Assembly (NCBI GenBank): GCA_032622095.1
Contig: CP136061.1
Location: forward strand, 16,120,440-16,184,439
DNA length: 64,000 nucleotides
Direction of reading: 5' to 3'
Origin: Siphonodentalium dalli
Lineage: Eukaryota; Mollusca; Scaphopoda; Gadilida; Siphonodentaliidae
Position 1 is the stretch's first letter. Every line of letters begins with the position of its first letter. Below are positions 20,829 to 31,240 of this stretch, piece by piece. The translations under genes were made by a program, and so were the position numbers. The notes below the pieces were generated by a model, which saw nothing but the letters and a program-made list of their open reading frames with translations, searched no databases and was not told where the DNA came from.

Positions 20829-21839
20829 CCCCGAAGAACGTACGTAACTTATTCTTAGTAGAAAGTCGCAGATTTCTCACGAATTACGCAACGTCACTGC
20901 CAAGTATTTACAGAAATGGAAAGAGTATCATTCACTATATTCATTTCTGTCGCATAAAATGCTTTTTGTGCAATAAAGTTCAGACAAAGTGTGAAAATGA
21001 TTGATATCTTTTAGACGAAATCTTAGATTCCCCGGACAAATATCTATATATAGGATATATGGCGCAGCCAATCAGAAAATTCAGTAGGCGGGGTTATCTC
21101 AAACTAGGCATAGGAACAGATTATGGTACGAATTGACGAATTTGAAGTAACAGGAACGAGGACGAGACCAATTCGAAAGAACATCTGGAACGGTATATGT
21201 CAAGACACAGGCTCAGCTCTCGGTTTCCTGTTCAAAGCATCCACCACAAGATAAAAGAAAGTGAACACCAAAAAAGTCCAAAATTGCTCCTCTTTTCTTA
21301 TGTACGCAATAAAGGCAAAAATATGAGGGGTGAAGGAAAGGGCCTATTGGCCCTTTCGACCATCCCGGGGTTACAACCCCCCCTCCCAATCACACACTTC
21401 ACAATTATTTAAAGAACAGGAACAACTTATGGTGAAGCAGCGACTATTTGGAGTAACAGGAATGAGGAACAAAGCTCAAATGTCTCACGCTTTAAGCTAT
21501 GAAACAATACATATTATACACCATTCGAAAGCAATGCAACCTTCCTTCTTTAATATTACAACATTTAAACACTACTATTGAGAACTATGCGTATATCTGG
21601 CCACGAACATCGAGCTGTGAATCGGAAATTAGCAAAACGTAAACTTTTTCCGAGTAACAGAGATATAAACTTAATGTTCTCGCGTTTTACGCAATCAACA
21701 AATACTCTTTATACACCAGTCGAAAACATGGCCTCTCCACTTCATGAATATTGCAACAGTGAAACGATACTTATGAGAACTATGCGAATAATTGGGCTAG
21801 GAACGTCGAGCGGTGAATCATAAATTATCCAAAACGGAA
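20829..21839. repeat. Middle block M2 of the fold-back element, near-identical to M1
   Basis: From ccccgaagaacgtacgtaac onward it repeats 9847-10860 almost base for base. Differences seen are cttag for cttcg, one A-to-C change near 21268 and a C run of 7 instead of 12. This implies a recent duplication. Confidence 0.93.
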
Positions 21840-22420
21840 CAGGAACGAGTTCCGAGTAACAGAATGACTATTTCGAGTAACAGGAACCAGGAACAGAGAT
21901 ATAAGCTCACATTTCTCGCGTTTTGCTCTATGTAACGATACATATTATACAACATTCGAAAGGTTAGCATAGCCCCTTCATTAATAGTGCAACATTTAGA
22001 CACTAATATTGCGAACAAAGCGTACACTTGGCCAGGAACGGCGAGCGTTGAATAAGAAATTAGCTAAAAACTGGAAAAAATCCGACTAACAGGAATCAAG
22101 ATCAGAGATATAAGCTCACGTTTCTCGCGTTTTACGATATGTAAAAATACATATTATACATCATTCGAAAGGTTAGCATCTTCCCTTCATTAATATTGCA
22201 ACCTTTAGACGCTAATTTTGCGAACAAAGCGTACATTTGGCCAGGAACGGCGAGCGTTGAATAAGAAATTAGCTAAAAACGAAAAAATCCGAGTACCGGG
22301 AATCAGGAACAGAGATATAAGCTTACATTTCTCGCGTTTTGCGCTATGTAACGATACATATTATACATCATTCGAAAGGTTAGCGTATCCCCTTCATTAA
22401 TATTTCAACATTTAGACACT
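21840..22420 (+). repeat. Forward 209-bp satellite array, about three units
   Basis: Units are marked at 21889, 22098 and 22308. The array ends abruptly in the middle of a unit at about 22420, where the orientation flips. Confidence 0.93.
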
Positions 22421-25009
22421 GTTAGTCGGATTTTTTCCAGTTTTTAGCTAATATCTTATTCAACGCTCGCCGTTCCAGGCCAATTGTACGCTTTGTTCGC
22501 AACATTAGTGTCTAAATGGTGCAATATTAATGAAGAGAAGATGATAATCTTTCGAAAGATGTATAATATGTATTGTTACATAGCGTAAAACGCGAGAAAT
22601 ATGAGCTTATATCTCTGTTCCTCGATACCGGTTTATCAGATTTTCCCCCGTTTTTAGCTAATTTCTTATTCAGCCCTCGCCGTTCCTGGCCAATTGTACG
22701 CTTTGTTCACAAAAATAGTGTCTCAATGTTGCAAGATTAATGAAGGAAAGATGCTAACCTTTCGAATGATGTATAATATGTATTTTTACATAGCGTAAAA
22801 CGCGAGTAATATGCACTTATATCTCTGTTCCTGATTCCTGTTAGTCGGATTTTTTACAGTTTTTAGCTAATTTCTTATTCAACGCTCGCCGTTCCTGGCC
22901 AAATGTACGCTTTGTTCGCAATATTAGTGTCTAAATGTTGCAATATTAATGAAGGGGATATGCTAACCTTTCGAATGATGTATAATATGTATTTTTACAT
23001 AGCGTAAAACGCGAGAAATGTGAGCTTATATCTCTGTTCTTGATTCCTGTTAGTCGGATTTTTTCCAGTTTTTAGCTAATTTCTTATTCAACGCTCGCCG
23101 TTCCTGGCCAAGTGTACGCTTTGTTCGCAATATTAGTGTCTAAATGTTGCAATATTAATGAAGGGGATATGCTAACCTTTCGAATGATGTATAATATGTA
23201 TCGTTACATAGCGTAAAACGCGAGAAATGTGAGCTTATATCTCTGTTCCTGATTCCCGGTACTCGGATTTTTTCCAGTTTTTAGCTAATTTCTTATTCAA
23301 CGCTCGCCGTTCCTGGCCAAATGTACGCTTTGTTCGCAAAATTAGCGTCTAAAGGTTGCAATATTAATGAAGGGGATATGCTAACCTTTCGAATGATGTA
23401 TAATATGTATTTTTACATATCGTAAAACGCGAGAAACGTGAGCTTATATCTCTGTTCTTGATTCCTGTTAGTCGGATTTGTTCCAGTTTTTAGCTAATTT
23501 CTTATTCAAAGCTCGCCGTTCCTGGCCAATTGTACGCTTTGTTTGCAACATTGGTGTCTCAATGTTGCAATATTAATGAAGGGAAGATGCTAACCTTTCG
23601 AATGATGTATAATATGTATTTTTACATAGCGTAAAACGCGAGTAATGTGAGCTTATATCTCTGTTCCTGATTCCTGTTAGTCGGATTTTTTCCAGTTTTT
23701 AGCTAATTTCTTATTCAACACTCGCCGTTCCTGGCCAAATGTACGCTTTGCTCGCAAAATTAGCGTCTAAAGGTTGCAATATTAATGAAGGGGATATGCT
23801 AACCTTTCGAATGATGTATAATATGTATTTTTACATATCGTAAAACGCGAGAAACGTGAGCTTATATCTCTGTTCTTGATTCCTGTTAGTCGGATTTTTT
23901 CCAGTTTTTAGCTAATTTCTTATTCAACGCTCGCCGTTCCTGGCCAAGTGTACGCTTTGTTCGCAATATTAGTGTCTAAATGTTGCAATATTAATGAAGG
24001 GGATATGCTAACCTTTCGAATGATGTATAATATGTATCGTTACATAGCGTAAAACGCGAGAAATGTGAGCTTATATCTCTGTTCCTGATTCCCGGTACTC
24101 GGATTTTTTCCAGTTTTTAGCTAATTTCTTATTCAACGCTCGCCGTTCCTGGCCAAATGTACGCTTTGTTCGCAAAATTAGCGTCTAAAGGTTGCAATAT
24201 TAATGAAGGGGATATGCTAACCTTTCGAATGATGTATAATATGTATTTTTACATATCGTAAACCGCGAGAAACGTGAGCTTATATCTCTGTTCTTGATTC
24301 CTGTTAGTCGGATTTTTTCCAGTTTTTAGCTAATTTCTTATTCAAAGCTCGCCGTTCCTGGCCAATTGTACGCTTTGTTCGCAACATTGGTGTTTAAATG
24401 GTGCAATATTAATGAAGGGAAGATGCTAACCTTTCGAATGATGTATAATATGTATTTTTACATAGCGTAAAACGCGAGAAATGTGAGCTTATATCTCTGT
24501 TCCTGATTCCTGTTAGTCGGATTTTTTCCAGTTTTTAGCTAATTTCTTATTCAACACTCGCCGTTCCTGGCCAAATGTACGCTTTGTTCGCAATATTAGT
24601 GTCTAAATGTTGCAATATTAATGAAGGGGATATGCTAACCTTTCGAATGATGTATAATATGTATCGTTACATAGCGCAAAACGCGAGAAATGTGAGCTTA
24701 TATCTCTGTTCCTGATTCCCGGTACTCGGATTTGTTCGTTTTTAGCTAATTTTTTATTCAACGCTCGCCGTTCCTGGCGAAGTGTACGCTTTGTTCGCAA
24801 TATTAGTGTCTAAATGTTGCACTATTAATGAAGGGGCTATGCTAACCTTTCGAATGATGTATAATATGTATCGTTACATAGAGCAAAACGCGAGAAATGT
24901 GAGCTTATATCTCTGTTCCTCGTTCATGTTACTCGAAATAGTCATTCTGTTACTCGGAACTCGTTCCTGTTCCTCGTTCCGTTCCTGTTACTCGAAATAG
25001 TCAATCCCC
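22421..25009 (-). repeat. Right inverted arm: twelve 209-bp satellite units with higher-order structure
   Basis: The reverse-complement marker gcttatatctctgttc recurs about every 209 bp from 22611 to 24910. Variant units repeat in the order Q-P-Q-R twice (P carries ccggtactcgg, Q carries gttcttgattcc). Private variants such as caaagctcg and acattggtg recur 836 bp apart. Confidence 0.93.
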
Positions 25010-25016
25010 ACCGGGG

Positions 25017-26555
25017 TAACCATAGCTCTACCACTAGTTTATTGATAGTTGTCCTTTTGAAACTCGAAGTTATTACTGTAGTTGCGTTACAGAATAAATT
25101 TGCAGTTTTTATCGAACCGTTTGAAAGAATGTCATCAATGTGGTCGCTAAGATGGTCTTTAGCTTTAACTCATATTCAGGTTTATATTCGAATAGAGCGA
25201 ATCAATATCCATAGTTGAATTGTACGTCGTTGATTTTGTTGAGAAAGTCTATAGTGTCTTGAACACAGTCTTGATGTTTCTCACGATTGGCTACAGAATA
25301 TTATCGACATGTTGTGAAATCTTGTCATACTTGCAATGGCCGCGACTATGAGTCTTTCAATTTTGCATTCTTTGTTGATCATATATTGCATTCAGAACAC
25401 GCATTGTTGACGATCAAGAACTATCAGGGGTTTGACAACGTGTTGCTTCTCAGTATCTGGTCCATTCTCTTGTGTAAAGTCGAGAGTACATTAACGCCAT
25501 ATGTCATAACTGTAGATACACTGTATGAGTAAACGATACATCATACAGGACAATTAATTTGCGAGTATTTCATTTGGGAGTAGTTTTCGTACAAATGGAC
25601 ACGAACTGGTGACATTTAGCATAAACTGCACAATTTTGATACTTTGTCGCCATATTGTCCACTTTTTTTTTATATAGTGTGTCCACTTTTTTTTTTATAG
25701 TGGTGGCTTAATTTCTACTCAAACAGGCAATGTGGTCCATAACTGATATGCATAGCACTATACGTATTCTCTATTCGGGACATTAAAGTAAAGATTGATG
25801 ATTTGTTTAGAAATTTAGTAAAATTCGATTTGGAGGGACACACAAAGGCCAAATCCTCGTGATATGGCACACAATAATCGGATTTGGATTGGACATCATA
25901 TCTGGTTGCGCAACTGGTCATTTAATGCTATAGGTTTATAGATAGGTATAATATAGGTATAAATAGAAAATATTGATTAAATTTAACGAAATTTCCCAAT
26001 TTTACTGCACCAGGATTTTGACAGCCATTTTTTATTTTTACAATCGAATTTCACAAAAAGTGTGTGAACTTCGAATATAAGAACCAATAGGTCATTGTAA
26101 CACAACTATTAAGTTGTATTGCATATTTTCTGTCATATTTGTAACTTAAGATGAGATCGAAATGAGTGGAGTATATCCCCGCGGTCCCCGGAAATAGCGG
26201 TCATCTTGGTCCATCGCCATCTTGTCTGGTATCTACATATCCAGTTTTGTTTCGTGATAATATCGAACAGTTCAAACGGACATCATAGCGAACAACAATT
26301 GTGTAAAGTTTAATCAAAGATGCGCGATGGTCAAGTTAGTTTCCGGGCTTTAAATGTGATATGTGGGGCCTGGATCGAATCGCGTATACTGGTGGCGTAT
26401 ATTGGTAATGGCCCAGTAATGCATTCACGAAATTCTAAGTGTTAAACTCAGATATCCATAAAACAATGAGGTATATAGCACTGGAACGAATTGGAATAGC
26501 TAATTATATATTTATCAACGAATGTCTCAGTCTCTATATTGACGAAATAATGGCG
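25017..26555. other. Intergenic sequence, nothing recognised
   Basis: It contains two T-runs (near 25663 and 25687) within a short tandem gtgtccactttttttt. Near 25497-25560 a ~60-bp segment resembles 8645-8712 on the other side of the fold-back element. No gene is seen. Confidence 0.45.
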
Positions 26556-26559
26556 CTTT

Positions 26560-26785
26560 ACAAGATTGCCCTCGGCTTCCAATTACCCAATAACCTATTA
26601 CTCGTCTAGATACGACGAAGCTAGCACAGTACAAGTGACCTTGCCCAAGGCGTGCGATTTGAAACAGCAAGTGGCTATATAACAGATACACCGCTTAAGC
26701 CGACCAAGCCACTGTTGCAGAGACGATATCCCACAGACGGGGCGCGATCTTACGAGTCTGACACTCTAACCACTGGGCTACCAAT
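26560..26785 (-). mobile_element. tRNA-derived SINE (degenerate)
   Basis: On the minus strand ggtagcccagtggttagagt (about 26764-26782) is a good RNA polymerase III A box of tRNA type. It is followed by gtcagactcgtaagatcgcg, an anticodon-arm relic with part deleted, so it is not an intact tRNA. About 100 bp further on lies ccttgggcaaggtcactt, a string common in the bodies of metazoan tRNA SINEs. The ends and target duplication are not resolved. Confidence 0.6.
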
Positions 26786-27600
26786 TCTTAAGTACCTGTG
26801 TTCATAAAAATAGCTTTCTTTATGTCCAAAATGTCTACAAACTTGTGAACAGGATCCGACCATGCACCATTTAACATGTGTCCCATAGTAGGCCGTATCT
26901 AGTTGACTCCATGTTGCGTACGCTGGGCCCTGTGCTATAGAATACAATGACTGCAGTCAAAATCTTCTGCGAGGAGCACAGAAGGTCTCGAGTACAATAT
27001 ACCACTGTATTATAATAGTGTAGGCGACTTCTTTGCGAGTAAGACAATAATAGGCTTGCCACATAAGACTTGATTGGCCATTGGAATACAAAACAATGTG
27101 AGAAAATATTTATCGGAGACACGCCTTTAGAATTTATCGTTAGGGGTTTCACTAATACTAAAACACTAAATAATATGTCAGGAAATTCGGGTTATGATCC
27201 ATCGATGCTGTAGTATGTTCCAACACTTCAGTTCGTACAATGTACCTGGAAGAACGATCATCCTAATTTATTCTCGAAATTACGATATGGGTTCATTCTT
27301 TCAATGAACCATTGTGTATGGAGTGTAATTACTGACAATGACACATGAAACTCAGGCTTATGCGAATCTTATTTAGTGGGATTACCAAGGAATCTATAAA
27401 ATAATATTGATTGTAAAGATGTCTGTGATGTATTGTATTTGTTCTTGGATTTATCGCAAAAGGTTTTCTCCCCTTATACCACATACATTCTGGCTGTGAA
27501 AGTTGGATCGGTCTATTTTAGCCCGATCATACTATTATAGATCGTTTGTTGATTCACCAAAACCTGTCTAAGATGTCTGATTTATTATGTTTATATGGTT
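26786..27600. other. Intergenic sequence, nothing recognised
   Basis: No convincing exon, although a signal-peptide exon for the lectin-domain gene might lie here. I could not identify one with matching phase. Confidence 0.4.
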
Positions 27601-27619
27601 CAAGCCCATTAGTGTCAAC

Positions 27620-27812
27620 GCCTAAAAATATATCTGCAATAAATCACAAACATTTGCGATTAATCTCAAACACCTTTTCAATAAATCGCAAAATATAATC
27701 ACCAAGTAGTTTGAGAGTTATCATAAATATGTTTGAGATTTATCTCAAAAGTTTGCAAGTTATCGCAAAGGTAATTGTGATTTATCGCAAAGATTTGCTC
27801 CCCTTAATGTGA
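27620..27812. repeat. Array of ~10-20 bp motifs (tttgcgatttatctcaaa-like) in both orientations
   Basis: Variants of aaatcgcaaa, gatttatctcaaa and gttatcgcaaag occur about ten times. The sequence gatttatcgcaaag.tttgctcccctta at its end has a partner at about 27450-27478. The array ends 56 bp before the lectin exon. Confidence 0.65.
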
Positions 27813-27867
27813 GAGGGAGAACAAAGGGACTGTGTGCTAATATTATATATCACCATTCAATTTACAG

Positions 27868-28080
27868 ATTGCCCGACAGATCGAGGTTATACACTTTTCC
27901 CTTTGGCCGGTAAGGACCACTGTTTGAAATACTATTCAACAAAAGTCTACCAGGTGAATGCTGTGATCAAATGTAACGAAGATGGAGCCCATCTCATAGT
28001 AATCGAATCAGAGTCGATGATGAACGATCTGTACGCACTGGTGACTGGCGACAGCAAATATTACGACGGAAGTTCGCGAT
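27868..28080 (+). CDS. C-type lectin-like domain, exon A (N-terminal half)
   Basis: The exon follows an acceptor (tcaatttacag) and ends at a donor (gat|gtgagt), phase 1 on both sides. It encodes CPTDRGYTLFPLAGKDHCLK and then VNAVIKCNEDGAHLIVIESE and MNDLYALVTG. This is the N-terminal half of a C-type lectin-like domain: the first Cys pair, an aromatic-rich strand, the helix-1 Cys and the GAxLxxIxSE signature. Such domains are usually secreted or extracellular and bind glycans or proteins, and they are abundant in invertebrate innate immunity. The upstream exon with a start codon or signal peptide was not found, so the gene is incomplete here. It joins exon B in frame through a split Tyr codon. 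Confidence 0.85.
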
Positions 28081-28488
28081 GTGAGTTCATTCCTATTATA
28101 CACGATATATTGCGCGGATCGGGTGTAGTGTTTTACACATCGCTACGATATATTGAACACTGCCACATTTCGATTCCCATCCAGTTTTGAATTGGTTTGT
28201 GTTGTCACCTCTATGGAAATCTTATTTACTACCCTTGTCCGTTACAGATTAAACAGGAGTTATGAAAGCGGTGACATCAATGGCGTTGATAAATTGGAAA
28301 ATAAATGAAAAATAAATGCGGGCGAGTTATAATTAAGCATGCACGCAGATTAATATAATTACGCCCGCCTATACTGGCAATACTCATGTTACCGGACGTC
28401 GAAAAGGACAGAAGTGCCGCCTACACGATTGTTTGCTTGTTTGCATATGACGTGTTTGAGAGAACAATTGTTTACACTTTCTTTTCAG

Positions 28489-28700
28489 ATGCAAAATGGA
28501 TAGACGGATCTGACAATTACAGCAATGACACCATGTATACATGGGACGGCCGCCGCCTTCCTGTGGAGGCGTGGGGCGGAGATGACCCGGATGATGGAAG
28601 ACAGGACTGCATGCGACTAGACGCATACGGAACCAATCGCTACTGGATGTGTGACATTTGGTGCGACATCAACATGTATACTTACTTTTGCCAGTTTTGA
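28489..28700 (+). CDS. C-type lectin-like domain, exon B (C-terminal half, stop)
   Basis: The exon follows a strong acceptor (cactttcttttcag) and ends at a TGA (28698-28700). It encodes AKWIDGSDNYSNDTMYTWDG, then WGGDDPDDGRQDCMRL and YWMCDIWCDINMYTYFCQF. The last Cys residues, the W.D...C pattern and the FCQ ending match the C-terminal half of the C-type lectin fold. Where canonical sugar binders have EPN or QPD this domain has DPD, and where WND is usual it reads close to WCD. Calcium-dependent mannose or galactose binding therefore cannot be assumed. The domain fills the exon to the stop, so the protein probably ends with it. Confidence 0.87.
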
Positions 28701-28968
28701 AATGCACTGCGGCTAAGTTATAGTCAGTTAAAAAACGGGGTGGGGGGGGCATACTAAAACATCTACAAGAAGGAATATTGGGTTGGTGGTCGTTTTTGTT
28801 AATTACCTTTTGTGCCCATATTTGACATTTGTGACAGTTTAAATCATATTAAATGTATAACTGTAAAACACCATAAATATGTTACTGGCATTTTGCATTG
28901 ACGGTGAGGTGAAAAACTTCCTTCCTGACACAGTTCGCAAAGAAGCTGAGAATTGTAAAACTTAAATT

Positions 28969-28974
28969 AATAAA
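28969..28974 (+). promoter_or_regulatory. Candidate poly(A) signal for the lectin-domain gene
   Basis: aataaa, 269 bp after the stop codon. It is the first canonical signal seen downstream; the site is by motif only. Confidence 0.4.
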
Positions 28975-29935
28975 CTTGACCTGATGTAACTAAGGCCTAT
29001 GGCTATCAATGGCTAGACAATAACTATCAGTGCATCAAACCAATTAGTTAATTATCTGCATGTCTATCAGATTATCTTTATCGCATAACACCTACAGTAT
29101 CCAACTCTGGCATAGTGGCTACTTGTCATTTAGTATCTGTGAAGTTGCTACAGTAGACTAACAAAAGCGGTATGGAATAATGCCAGATAATGGGCTGGTT
29201 GGCAGACTATTCAGGAAATAGTTAGGAATTATGTGATTGTGGGTATCCTGCACAATGACCGAAGTTTGCGGATATCAGCAATTTATCCAAATAATATTTC
29301 CAATTGCAGCCTGTTAAATATCATCTCTATGTATTTATTTTCAAAATATGCCAACTCTAGTTGAATTGGAGCTTAACAGCTGATATGTCATGGATATGTC
29401 TATAAAATGTCAACAGTGACTCGAAAGTCAAGATGGAGTTCACTGTCCTGAGATGTAATCAGCTTAAAATGTATTACAGCAAAAAGGCTAAAACACATGT
29501 TAGGTTCATGTAATAGCTTGCAGGTGAAAATGGCATATCACTCGATATGTAGAGCATATGCTGGGTTATGTACCATTTGTTTTTGTAATGGATGCAAATG
29601 CTTTATATTAGTATTTTATGTATGGTTTTAGACCATAATTAGTTAAATTTGGGGGGGGGGGGGGGGGTGCGTAAACATTTGGGATTTAATAAATATGTTT
29701 GCACGTTTGGTTTGTTGAGTCCCCGAAAATGCCAGATGCAAAACAAAACTGCTCACTTTCATGCATAAGTTTTACTACCCATTGATTGAAAGCCCTTTAT
29801 TTTATATAAATTTATTATATGCAAGCTTTGAAACACAACTGTCTTGATAATTACTAGTTACACTAACACAACACCATGTCATACTAATTGTCAGGAGTCA
29901 GTAGGTTGTGTATTTAATACATGATTCTAATTATG
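28975..29935. other. Intergenic sequence with a 17-base G run
   Basis: No gene recognised. The uninterrupted G run lies at 29651-29667. The rest is AT-rich and non-repetitive by eye. Confidence 0.5.
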
Positions 29936-30022
29936 TGAGATATACACAAGCGACCAGATGTCGGTAGCATATGCATTTTACACATGTTATATGCGATATG
30001 CAAACAATCGACCAGATGTCGG

Positions 30023-30628
30023 TCTCACATCAGCAACCTATGCAGGTCCTTATATATGGAGCTCCGGCGCATTTCGCATGTACGTCCATATATCTCCGAA
30101 CAATCCACACAAATATTGATGTCCTCATTTGTGTTATCCAAAATCGATTACTGTAATTCTATTTTAGCAGGACTCCCAGATTATCAACTTCACAAACTTC
30201 AAAAAATTGTTAATATTGCTGCAAAAATTGTGTGCCGTGCAGGCAAATTTGATCATGTTACCCCACTGTTGTATAAATTACATTGGCTTCCCATATTTGA
30301 ACGAATTGTGTACAAACATGCTACTTTGTGTTATAGAAAGTCGGATATTGATAATGCTTTGCCACCATATATTGATACATTGTTGGTCAAATATGTACCT
30401 GCTCGACCACTTCGATCACAGGATGCGAATGCGATGGTTGTACCTAAACGAGATCTGATGTACTTTGGTCGCCGTTCTTTCGAGGTCTACGGGCCGACCA
30501 TTTGGAACAACCTTCCCAAAGAGGTGAAACAGTCTGACTGTTTGGAAACATTCAAATCGGCCCTAAAAACTCACCTATTCATCTCCCATTTCGGACAAAT
30601 AACATCAGAAAACGTTGAGGAGACTTAA
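30023..30628 (+). pseudogene. LINE reverse transcriptase C-terminal fragment
   Basis: One uninterrupted frame reads SFVLSKIDYCNSILAGLPDY, then LQKIVNIAAKIVCRAGKFDH, LHWLPIFERI, PPYIDTLL, YVPARPLRS, FGRRSFEVYGPTIWNNLP and ETFKSALKTHLF. These are the consecutive conserved blocks found after the polymerase domain in CR1/L2-like LINE proteins. The catalytic domain and endonuclease are absent through 5' truncation. The intact frame suggests a fairly young insertion. The apparent start codon lies in the flanking minisatellite and has no meaning. Confidence 0.9.
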
Positions 30629-30774
30629 TTATTGAAATACATGCATATTATTTATTGCGTATATGTTATAGTGTGAATGTGTGTGACTGCGTTTGTGTGA
30701 ATTGTTCAGCGCCATGAGCCATACGGGATATGGCGCTATACAAATACTCTATATTATTATTATTATTATGTGTA
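30023..30774 (+). mobile_element. 5'-truncated LINE copy (CR1/L2-like 3' end)
   Basis: The fragment encodes the C-terminal part of a reverse transcriptase ORF and a 3' UTR ending in gatatggcgctatacaaata and an (att)n tail, typical of CR1/L2-group elements. It sits in the 58-bp minisatellite. Left and right array sequence continue almost in register, so insertion was clean. No target duplication is clear. Confidence 0.85.
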
Positions 30775-31240
30775 TTTTATACATTGTTGTATACGAGGTG
30801 TATGCAGGTGACCAGATGTCGGTAGCCTATGAATTTTACACGTGTTATGTGCGATATACACACAAGCGACCAGATGTCGGTAGTCTGTGTATTTTATACA
30901 TTGTTGTATACGATATATATACAAGCGACCAGATGTCGACAGCCTATGCATTTTACACATGTTATATGCGATATACAAACAAGCGACCAGATATAGGTCG
31001 TCTGTGTATTGTACACATGTTATATTTGATATACACACAAGCGACCATATGTCGGTCGCATGTGTATTTTATACATTGTTGTATACGAGATATATATACA
31101 AGCGGTCAGATGTCGCTAGCCTGTGTATTTTACACATGGTTGTATGTGACATATTTACAAAAGTGGTAAGATTCATGTAGCCTGTTCATTTTACACATAG
31201 TTATATGCGATATATATACAAGAAAAACACTTTTCATATA

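Larger units (their letters stand above)
8746..25009. mobile_element. Fold-back-like composite element with satellite-built terminal inverted repeats
   Basis: The left end starts ggggattgactatttcgagt. The right end is its reverse complement (actcgaaatagtcaatcccc). Reading inward, the two ends match with only a few differences through the first ~300 bp, then apparently identically for a further ~200 bp, and remain collinear beyond 700 bp. The target CCACCGGGG occurs immediately outside both ends (8737-8745 and 25008-25016). Ambiguity of the G and C runs means the duplication is 7, 8 or 9 bp. Arms of tandem subrepeats and 7-9 bp duplications are known from fold-back and Mutator-like DNA transposons. 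No transposase is visible, so it would be non-autonomous. A gypsy retrotransposon is nested at 11969-20828. Confidence 0.8.
29941..31240. repeat. 58-bp minisatellite, interrupted by a LINE fragment
   Basis: The marker gaccagatgtcgg occurs at 29952, 30010, 30810, 30868, 30927, 30985 (variant) and 31043 (variant), spaced 58-59 bp within each part, and decays after about 31100. Bases 30023-30774 between the two parts are an inserted retrotransposon. The 90-158 codon frames across it only echo the repeat. Confidence 0.93.

Noticed and set aside
8746-25009. CRISPR-like array because of regular 209-bp spacing
   Set aside because: The units are long and continuous with no repeat/spacer division, in a eukaryotic context.
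26700-26790. Functional tRNA gene on the minus strand
   Set aside because: The A box is good, but the anticodon arm is deleted and the T arm and acceptor stem cannot be completed; a SINE head fits better.
29651-29667. G-quadruplex regulatory element
   Set aside because: A plain homopolymer run with no nearby gene start. It could fold, but nothing supports a role and its length may be a sequencing artefact.
30693-31169. 158-codon frame with repeated YxIYTQATxCRS peptide
   Set aside because: A translation of the 58-bp minisatellite; both strands and other frames are equally open.
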